NCBI RefSeq assembly: GCF_900103365.1
Contig: NZ_LT629703.1
Coordinates: 2,790,001 to 2,854,000, forward strand
Length of the DNA stretch: 64,000 nucleotides
Origin: Afipia sp. GAS231
GTDB lineage: Bacteria > Pseudomonadota > Alphaproteobacteria > Rhizobiales > Xanthobacteraceae
Reading direction: 5' to 3'
A program made the position numbers and the translations under genes. Every line of letters begins with the position of its first letter. Positions within the stretch are counted from its first letter, which is position 1. Positions 54,395 to 64,000 of this stretch are shown in pieces. The notes below the pieces were generated by a model. That model had not been told where the DNA came from and did no database searches. It saw only the letters and a program-made list of their open reading frames with translations.

Positions 54395-54946
54395 TTATTT
54401 CGCCGCCGTCGGAAGCGGAACCGGCTTGTCGGCCAACGTGGCCAGATAGGCGATCACGTCGGCTCGCTCGCTGTCCCTCTGGATGCCGGCAAAGCCCATC
54501 GCGGTGCCGGGAACGAAGCCCTTCGGATTGGAGATGAACTTGTTGAGGTCGTCGAACGTCCATTCGCCGCCTTTGCCCTTCATGGCCGCTGAGAAGTTGA
54601 AGCCTCCCTTGCCCTCGCCCTTCTTCTCGCCGACGGTGCCGAACAGGTTCGGACCGACGCGGTTGGGGCCGCCCTTTTCGAAGGTGTGGCAAGCGGCGCA
54701 CTTCTTGGCGGCGGCGGCGCCCCGCTCCGCGGAAGCGGTCTGCAGCAGCTTTTCGATCGGCTCGGACGGCGCGGCGGCTTCCTTGGCGCCACCTTCGTGG
54801 GCCGTTTCCTTCACGGCGATCTCGAAGCCCGACTTTTCCGGCATCTTGGGTGAGAAAATCGCACCAGCGGCAAAGCTCGTCACCAGAAGCAGAATGCAGG
54901 TACCGAGAATGGCACCGATGATCTTATTGAGTTCGAAGGAGTCCAT
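54395..54946 (-). CDS. cycM: Membrane-anchored c-type cytochrome CycM
   Basis: A 183-residue class I cytochrome c that passes electrons from the bc1 complex to the aa3 oxidase in Bradyrhizobium. An uncleaved N-terminal anchor (IIGAILGTCILLLVTSFAAG) and an Ala/Glu-rich linker precede the haem domain: CAACHTF covalently binds haem, GPNRVGPNLFGTVGEKK follows, and the axial Met is in PGTAMGFAG. Its terminator follows closely. Position next to kdsB and pheA is as in other Bradyrhizobium genomes, to my recollection. Confidence 0.95.
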   Translation of the reverse strand: MDSFELNKIIGAILGTCILLLVTSFAAGAIFSPKMPEKSGFEIAVKETAHEGGAKEAAAPSEPIEKLLQTASAERGAAAAKKCAACHTFEKGGPNRVGPNLFGTVGEKKGEGKGGFNFSAAMKGKGGEWTFDDLNKFISNPKGFVPGTAMGFAGIQRDSERADVIAYLATLADKPVPLPTAAK

Positions 54947-55154
54947 AGTGGCTCAGGCTCCAGCCCTGAAGGTCGGCGTAAGGCCGGCAGAACGGCCGCG
55001 GGATAGCATCAGGAATCAGGCTTTCGCGCTGCACCCTCAGCAGGGTTGAGATATCGGTTTGCCCGGGCTCTGGCAACCCGTATAAACGCCCCGACTTTCC
55101 GCCAATCCCCATTATTTCCGGCCTGTTTTCGAGGCCGCCTTTGACTGCGTACCG

Positions 55155-55901
55155 ATGACCGAAACCCGCAACTTGGTGCTGATTCCTGCCCGCATGGCGG
55201 CGACCCGCCTGCCAGGCAAGCCGCTCATGGACATCGGCGGCCTGCCGATGATCGTCCACGTGCTGCGGCGGGCCCTCGAGGCCCAAATCGGCCGGGTTGC
55301 GGTCGCTACCGATACGCCCGAGATCGCTGCCGCGGTCAGAGCCCATGGCGGCGAGGCGGTCATGACCCGCGCCGACCATCCCTCCGGCTCGGACCGGATT
55401 TACGAGGCCATGACCATCCTCGACCCTGAGGGAAAGGCCGAAATCATCGTCAATCTGCAAGGCGATTTCCCGACCATTACGCCCGACACCATCCGCAGCG
55501 TGCTTCCGCCGCTTGCCGAGCCCGCGGTCGATATCTCGACGCTGGCGTCCGAGATTCATACCGAGGAAGAAGACCGCGCTCCGAGCGTGGTGAAGGCGAT
55601 CGGCTCGCCGATCGGCCCGCGAAGGTTGCGTGCGCTTTATTTCACGCGCGCCACGGCGCCCACCGGCGACGGGCCGCGCTATCACCACATCGGCCTCTAT
55701 GCCTATCGCCGGGCCGCGCTGGAGCGGTTCGTGACGCTGCCGCCCTCGCCGCTGGAGCAACAGGAGAAGCTCGAGCAGCTTCGGGCCCTGGAAGCCGGGA
55801 TGCGGATCGACGTCATGATCGTCGACACCGTCCCGCGCGGGGTCGACACCCCGGCCGATCTCGAAACCGCCCGCCGAATACTAAAGCCCCGTTCTGATTG
55901 A
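55155..55901 (+). CDS. kdsB: 3-deoxy-manno-octulosonate cytidylyltransferase KdsB
   Basis: A 248-residue enzyme making CMP-Kdo from CTP and Kdo for lipopolysaccharide. Family motifs: [52 protein letters not shown] and [16 protein letters not shown]. The sequence [12 protein letters not shown] seen in other KdsB is here [12 protein letters not shown]. Usual size. It is divergent from cycM, and pheA follows after a repeat. Confidence 0.96.
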   Translation: MTETRNLVLIPARMAATRLPGKPLMDIGGLPMIVHVLRRALEAQIGRVAVATDTPEIAAAVRAHGGEAVMTRADHPSGSDRIYEAMTILDPEGKAEIIVNLQGDFPTITPDTIRSVLPPLAEPAVDISTLASEIHTEEEDRAPSVVKAIGSPIGPRRLRALYFTRATAPTGDGPRYHHIGLYAYRRAALERFVTLPPSPLEQQEKLEQLRALEAGMRIDVMIVDTVPRGVDTPADLETARRILKPRSD

Positions 55902-55922
55902 ACGGCGCTTTATCCTTTTGTT

Positions 55923-55978
55923 TTGACGCGTTTTCTTCAGCGCGAACCGGTGTGCCCACTTCGCTCGAAAACGCTCTA
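55923..55978. repeat. Dispersed repeat, family B (copy 5)
   Basis: TTGACGCGTTTTCTTCAGCG, AACCGGTGTGCCCACTTCGC and TCGAAAACGCTCTAG. It fills the gap between kdsB and pheA. Confidence 0.85.
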
Positions 55979-56011
55979 GCCAAAGCCTGAACCGCTGCTA
56001 CAAGGCCCCCC

Positions 56012-56872
56012 ATGACCCAGAAGCTGAAAATCGCATTCCAGGGCGAGCCTGGCGCGAACTCCCATATCGCCATCGTCGAGGCCTATCCGGACGCCGAGCC
56101 GTTGCCCTGCCCGACCTTCGAGGACGCGCTGGCGGCGATCGCCTCGGGCGAGGCCGATCTCGGCATGATCCCGATCGAGAATTCGGTCGCCGGCCGCGTC
56201 GCCGACATCCATCACCTGTTGCCGCAGTCCGGCCTGTTCATCGTCGGCGAATGGTTCTTGCCGATCCATCACCAGTTGATGGCGCCGCGCGGCGCCAAGC
56301 TGGCCGATATCAAGACCGTCGAGAGCCACGTCCACGCGCTCGGACAGTGCCGCCGCATCATCCGCAAGCTCGGCATCAAGCCGATCGTGTCGGGCGATAC
56401 CGCGGGATCGGCCCGCATCGTCGCCGAACGCGGCGACAAGTCCTGCGCCTCGATCGCCTCGAAGCTCGCGTCCGAAATCTACGGCCTCGATATCCTGGCC
56501 GAGGATGTCGAGGACGAAACCCACAACACCACCCGCTTCGTGGTGCTGGCGCGCGAGGAGAAGTGGGCCGCGCAGGGCTCCGGTCCGCTGGTCACCTCGT
56601 TTGTTTTCCGGGTCCGCAACCTGCCGGCGGCGCTCTATAAGGCGCTCGGCGGCTTCGCCACCAACAGCGTCAACATGACCAAGCTCGAGAGCTACATGGT
56701 CGACGGCGAATTCTTCGCGACGCAATTCTATGCCGATGTCGACGGACATCCCGACGACAAGGGCCTCGCCTTTGCGCTGGAGGAACTGAAATTCTTCTCG
56801 CGCGAATTCCGCATCGTCGGGGTTTATCCGGCGCAGCCGTTCCGGCTGACGTTCAGCGGCAACGGGGATTGA
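56012..56872 (+). CDS. pheA: Prephenate dehydratase PheA
   Basis: A 286-residue monofunctional enzyme turning prephenate to phenylpyruvate for phenylalanine. Domain 1 has IAFQGEPGANSHIA, LGMIPIENSVAGRVADIH and the catalytic-site NTTRFVVLAR. The C-terminal ACT domain (SFVFRVRNLPAALYKALGGF, MTKLESYMVDG) senses phenylalanine; the usual ESRP reads ESYM, common in alphaproteobacteria. No chorismate mutase domain is fused. Confidence 0.96.
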   Translation: MTQKLKIAFQGEPGANSHIAIVEAYPDAEPLPCPTFEDALAAIASGEADLGMIPIENSVAGRVADIHHLLPQSGLFIVGEWFLPIHHQLMAPRGAKLADIKTVESHVHALGQCRRIIRKLGIKPIVSGDTAGSARIVAERGDKSCASIASKLASEIYGLDILAEDVEDETHNTTRFVVLAREEKWAAQGSGPLVTSFVFRVRNLPAALYKALGGFATNSVNMTKLESYMVDGEFFATQFYADVDGHPDDKGLAFALEELKFFSREFRIVGVYPAQPFRLTFSGNGD

Positions 56873-56906
56873 GATCGTCTCGGAGTACCATCCCGACACA
56901 GACTTT

Positions 56907-56989
56907 CGTCATGGCCGGGCTTGTCCCGGCCATCCACGTCTTGGCGGAGAAGGAAGTCGTGGATGCCCGGGTCAAGCCCGGGCATGACG
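56907..56989. repeat. Dispersed palindromic repeat, family A (copy 2)
   Basis: TCATGGCCGGGCTTGTCCCG and GCCATCCACG oppose CGTGGATGCCCGGGTCAAGC and CCGGGCATGACG. It is nearly identical to 645-733 except for the central loop, and lies between convergent pheA and the LLM gene. Confidence 0.9.
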
Positions 56990-57019
56990 CGGTGAGAGCT
57001 GCGTAACGCTCAAACTCTC

Positions 57020-58042
57020 TTAAGCCGCCACTTTCTTCCCCAGCCCGAAAGCGTCCGCCAGCAAACTGTAGGACTTCTTGCGCGCGTCGTGATCGTAGAC
57101 GGCGGTGATGATCATCAGTTCATCGGGCTTCGCGGCGTCCAGCATCGGCTGCAGTTTTGTCATCACGGTCGCGGGGCTGCCGACGAACAGCCGCTCGCGG
57201 TTGCGTGCGACCGAGAGCCGCTCGGCATCCGTATAGGGATAGGCCAGCGCCTCCTCGACGCTCGGCAGCGGCAGAAATTGTCCGCGGTCGCGGCGCAAAC
57301 GATTGAGATCCATCGAGGACGCGAGCTTCTCGGCTTCCGCATCGGTCTCCGCGGCAACGGCGGCAACCGCCAGAATTCCGTGCGGCGTCGAAGTCCAGCC
57401 GCCCTCTTTCTTGAAATGCGCATGATAATTGGTCATCGCCGCGACCGCGTCATAGGACGCGAAATGATGCGCGAACGCGAAGCCCATGCCGACTTGCGCG
57501 GCCAATTCCGAGCTGTAGTCGGACGAGCCGAGCAGCCAGATCGGCGGCAGCGGCACGTCATCCGGCATCGCCACCACGTTGTTGTAGGGATGGCCGGCCG
57601 GGAAACCGCGGGTCTCCCACAGGATCAATTCCTGCAACCGCTCGAGAAAATCGTCGCCCTCGCGGCGGTCGAGCCGGCTGCGCAGCGCATGCGCGGTGGC
57701 GCCATCGGTGCCGGGCGCGCGACCGAGGCCGAGATCGATACGGCCGGGAAACAGCGCCTCCAGCATCTTGAAGCGTTCGGCCACCATCAGCGGCGCGTGG
57801 TTGGGCAGCATCACGCCGCCGGAGCCGACGCGGATGTTTTTGGTCACCGCGGCGATCTGCCCGATCATCAGGTCGGGCGCCGGGCTCGCGACCGAAGCCA
57901 GGTTGTGATGCTCGGCCAGCCAGTAGCGGACATAGCCGAGGCCATCGACATGGCGCGCCAGATCGATGCTGTTGCGCAGTGCCGCGGCGGGTCGGGTACC
58001 TGACGTGACGACGGAGAGGTCGAGGACTGAAAGCGGGATCAT
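57020..58042 (-). CDS. LLM-class flavin-dependent oxidoreductase (luciferase-like)
   Basis: A 340-residue TIM-barrel monooxygenase-like protein. Hallmarks: IPLSVLDLSVVTSGTRPAAA, YWLAEHHNLASVASPAPDLM, SGGVMLPNHAPLMVAERFKM and FPGRIDLGLGRAPGTDGATA. It likely binds FMN or F420; the substrate cannot be told. It belongs to the MsnO8-like subgroup by general pattern. It is monocistronic. Confidence 0.9.
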   Translation of the reverse strand: MIPLSVLDLSVVTSGTRPAAALRNSIDLARHVDGLGYVRYWLAEHHNLASVASPAPDLMIGQIAAVTKNIRVGSGGVMLPNHAPLMVAERFKMLEALFPGRIDLGLGRAPGTDGATAHALRSRLDRREGDDFLERLQELILWETRGFPAGHPYNNVVAMPDDVPLPPIWLLGSSDYSSELAAQVGMGFAFAHHFASYDAVAAMTNYHAHFKKEGGWTSTPHGILAVAAVAAETDAEAEKLASSMDLNRLRRDRGQFLPLPSVEEALAYPYTDAERLSVARNRERLFVGSPATVMTKLQPMLDAAKPDELMIITAVYDHDARKKSYSLLADAFGLGKKVAA

Positions 58043-58436
58043 GGCGCTAAGCTAGTGCGGCAATCGCCGGCCACAAAGGGTGCCGGCGTGCAGATCAGGC
58101 CCGCGCCGGCGGGCGCGCGATGCTGCCGGCGCCCCTCGCGAGTGGGACAAAATATGACAAATCCAATATAATCCGATTCTACCCAACCCTTTCCTTTGCG
58201 AAAACCGGAGCCTGAAATCGATCTAATATATTGAAATAGCGTAATATTCTTCCTAGATATCCTTTGATCATGCCTGCCCACTAGGTGTTCTTCTGAGGCA
58301 AATTTATCATCAGTTTTGTTCATGATGGGCAATTTCCCATAGCCGATGGGCTATGTGCGGCGCCGTGTTTGGCCTATTTTAGCTGATCGCCGCTAGGCCT
58401 GATGCCTGCCCAATCCCGTGGAGCTCCGCGACTGCC
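58043..58436. other. AT-rich control region upstream of metF-metH
   Basis: About 394 bases, with 58140-58335 strongly AT-rich against the GC-rich background. It includes CATAGCC and GGCTATG forming a short stem near 58337-58353, and ATGCCTGCCCA appears twice (58269 and 58400). A short minus-strand frame here has no ribosome site or recognisable product. No SAM-II or SAH riboswitch was recognised by eye. Probably the met promoter and leader. Confidence 0.5.
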
Positions 58437-59351
58437 ATGACCGAGGTTACCTCTCCCGTATCGGACGGGCCGCGCGAACTGCATTCGCCCAAGATCTCCT
58501 TCGAATTCTTTCCGCCCAAGACGGAAGATATGGAGCGGTCCCTGTGGGAGACCATCAACCGGCTGGCGCCGCTGGCCCCCAACTTCGTCTCGGTGACCTA
58601 TGGCGCCGGGGGATCCACCCGTGAGCGCACCCATTCGACCATTGCCCGCATCCTCAAGGAGACTCGCCTGACGCCGGCGGCGCATCTGACCTGCGTCGGC
58701 GCGCCCAAGGGCGAGATCGACGACGTGGTGGCGCGCTATCACGACGTCGGCGTCCGCCACATCGTGGCGCTGCGCGGCGACCCCACCACCGGCATTGGCA
58801 CCGCCTATCAGGCGCATCGCGATGGCTATCAGAGTTCGCCGGATCTGATCGAAGGCATCAAGAAGCACTATCCCGATATCGAAATCTCGGTGTCGGCCTA
58901 TCCGGAAAAGCATCCGGAGAGCCCGAGCCTCGACGCCGACATCGACACGCTGAAGGCCAAGGTCGACGCCGGCGCCACCCGCGCCATTACCCAGGTGTTC
59001 TTCGACAACGACCTCTACTTCCGTTACCTCGACCGCGTCCGCGCCCGCGGCATCGATATACCCGTCGTGCCGGGCATCATGCCGATGCATAATTTCAAGC
59101 AGGCGCGCGGCTTCGTGACCCGCGCCGGAACCACGGTGCCGTCGTGGCTCGCCGACAAGTTCGAAGGTCTCGACGAGGACGCCGAGACCCGGAAGCTGGT
59201 CGCCGCCACCGTCGCGGCCGGCCAGGTGCAGAAGCTCGCCAAGCACGGCGTCGATACTTTTCACTTTTACACCATGAACCGCGCGGACCTCGTGTTTGCG
59301 ATCAGCCATCTCCTGGGCATTCGCCCCCATGGCGCACAGAAGGCCGCTTGA
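58437..59351 (+). CDS. metF: 5,10-methylenetetrahydrofolate reductase MetF
   Basis: A 304-residue FAD enzyme giving 5-methyl-tetrahydrofolate for methionine synthase. Signs: PKISFEFFPPKTEDMERSLW, VTYGAGGSTRERTHSTIARI, LTCVGAPKGEIDDVVARYHD and VALRGDPTTG. The DNDLYFRYLDRVRA segment is also typical. It is followed after three bases by metH, so the two consecutive steps are encoded together. Confidence 0.97.
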   Translation: MTEVTSPVSDGPRELHSPKISFEFFPPKTEDMERSLWETINRLAPLAPNFVSVTYGAGGSTRERTHSTIARILKETRLTPAAHLTCVGAPKGEIDDVVARYHDVGVRHIVALRGDPTTGIGTAYQAHRDGYQSSPDLIEGIKKHYPDIEISVSAYPEKHPESPSLDADIDTLKAKVDAGATRAITQVFFDNDLYFRYLDRVRARGIDIPVVPGIMPMHNFKQARGFVTRAGTTVPSWLADKFEGLDEDAETRKLVAATVAAGQVQKLAKHGVDTFHFYTMNRADLVFAISHLLGIRPHGAQKAA

Positions 59352-59354
59352 TCG

Positions 59355-63200
<3,846 letters not shown>

Positions 63201-63217
63201 GGACGCGCGGCTGCTTC

Positions 63218-63376
63218 CTTATCCCTCCCCCTTGTGGGGAGGGTCGGCGCGAAGCGACGGGGTGGGGTTAGCGCACGGCAGTGCGCGAAAATCTCATTTG
63301 CGGAGACACCCCCCACCCGTCATGTTGTTCGCTCTGCCCACAACATGCCACCCTCCCCACGAGGGGGAGGGATAAG
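63218..63376. repeat. Inverted dispersed repeat after metH (family F-related)
   Basis: TCCCTCCCCCTTGTGGGGAG opposes CTCCCCACGAGGGGGAGGGA over about 110 bases. GTCGGCGCGAAGCGACGGGG lies just inside the left arm. The element near 21105-21297 has comparable design with a different interior. Confidence 0.8.
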
Positions 63377-63384
63377 AGGCCCCC

Positions 63385-64000
63385 ATGAAATTCTTCTCCT
63401 TCTGGCGATCGCTGGCGAGTTTTCGCGTTCGCATCGCGCTCAACCTGAAGCAGGTCGCTGCCGACGTCGTGTTCGTCGACCTCGACACCAATGCGCATCG
63501 CGAGGCGGCATACCGCGAACTCAACCCGCAGATGGCGCTACCCTCGCTGGTGCTGGACGACGGCACCGTGCTGTTTCAGTCGCTCGCGATCCTCGAATAT
63601 CTCGAGGAGACGCATCCCGCGCCGGCGCTGCTGCCGGCCGACCAAAAAGGCCGCGCCCGCGTCCGTGGCCTCTCCCAGATCGTCGCCTGCGAAGGCCATC
63701 CGCTGCTGGTGCCGCGGGTGCGGCGCTATCTCGACCACGAACTGAACCTGCGCGACACCCAGCAAGCCGCGTGGCGCCGCCACTGGACGGTGGAGACGCT
63801 GGCGGCCCTGGAAGGCCATCTCGCCGGCGACAGGGCGACGGGGCGCTTCTGTCACGGCGATCAGCCTACCTTCGCCGACATCTGCATGGTCGGGCATGTG
63901 ACGGCGGCAGTGACGCAGCAGATCGATCTCGGCCCCTCTCCGACCGTGAAGCGGATTTTTGAGACCGCAATGGCGCTGCCGGAATTCGCCAAGGCCCATC
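63385..64000 (+). CDS. Zeta-type glutathione S-transferase / maleylacetoacetate isomerase, 5' part
   Basis: The first 205 residues; the end lies outside the window. N-terminal thioredoxin-like domain: MKFFSFWRSLASFRVRIALN (active-site Ser region), then NPQMALPSLVLDDGTVLFQS and LAILEYLEETHPAPALLPAD. The C-terminal helical domain holds GDQPTFADICMVGHV. This pattern suits maleylacetoacetate isomerase (tyrosine and homogentisate breakdown) or a similar GST. The SLAS sequence replaces the more common SSAS. AGAGG is seven bases before the ATG. Confidence 0.85.
   Translation, partial: MKFFSFWRSLASFRVRIALNLKQVAADVVFVDLDTNAHREAAYRELNPQMALPSLVLDDGTVLFQSLAILEYLEETHPAPALLPADQKGRARVRGLSQIVACEGHPLLVPRVRRYLDHELNLRDTQQAAWRRHWTVETLAALEGHLAGDRATGRFCHGDQPTFADICMVGHVTAAVTQQIDLGPSPTVKRIFETAMALPEFAKAH

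Noticed and set aside
58039..58332. Minus-strand 97-codon frame in the metF upstream region
   Set aside because: No ribosome site or recognisable sequence; half of it lies in the AT-rich leader and overlaps the LLM gene start.

Overview
The window is a GC-rich chromosomal segment, read here as coming from a Bradyrhizobium-like member of the Alphaproteobacteria (Nitrobacteraceae). The case rests on the PhyR-NepR-EcfG general stress locus, a linked urtABCDE-ureDABCEFG block, a Flp/Tad pilus locus in cpaABCDEF order, the cycM-kdsB-pheA neighbourhood and many short palindromic intergenic repeats of the type common in Bradyrhizobium and Rhodopseudomonas. Species was not determined.

Layout. 1-5.6 kb: the end of a chemotaxis receptor, a Cys-rich DUF2865 protein, an L,D-transpeptidase, an AI-2E-family permease and two small membrane proteins. 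5.7-8.1 kb: a DUF2306 membrane protein divergent from its likely TetR/WHG repressor, with paired operators, then two small unknown proteins. 8.2-12 kb: phyR divergent from nepR-ecfG, with facing EcfG-type promoter candidates, and a CHASE/HWE-type sensor kinase whose ATP-binding N-box looks degenerate. 12.3-24.4 kb: one 12-kb minus-strand block for urea uptake (urtABCDE) and hydrolysis (ureDABCEFG), with two small ABM-fold monooxygenase genes between ureC and ureE. Repeats are inserted in several of its junctions. 24.9-27.4 kb: an RNA-chaperone group (RhlE-type helicase, IF-1 with an Arg/Gly tail, cold-shock protein).

27.4-44 kb: pilus region. Two TadE-like proteins and an orphan secretin-N-domain protein lie on the minus strand, followed by a lipid/glycan-type cassette (two paralogous fatty acid hydroxylase/sterol desaturase proteins around an acyltransferase and a polytopic membrane protein). 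The flp pilin, too short for routine ORF calling, opens flp-cpaABCDEF-tadBC on the plus strand, and tadD follows on the minus strand. 44-54 kb: an M17 aminopeptidase translationally coupled to an NlpC/P60 hydrolase, convergent with a Yej-type peptide ABC transporter carrying two tandem binding proteins. This could be a muropeptide turnover and uptake locus. 54-64 kb: housekeeping genes (cycM, kdsB, pheA, an LLM oxidoreductase, metF-metH) and the start of a zeta-type GST/maleylacetoacetate isomerase cut by the window edge.

No rRNA, tRNA, CRISPR array, prophage, insertion sequence or plasmid function was recognised. Everything here matches known families. The most interesting leads are the degenerate kinase beside phyR, the pilus-linked lipid/glycan cassette, the peptide-recycling neighbourhood and the monooxygenase pair inside the urease operon.
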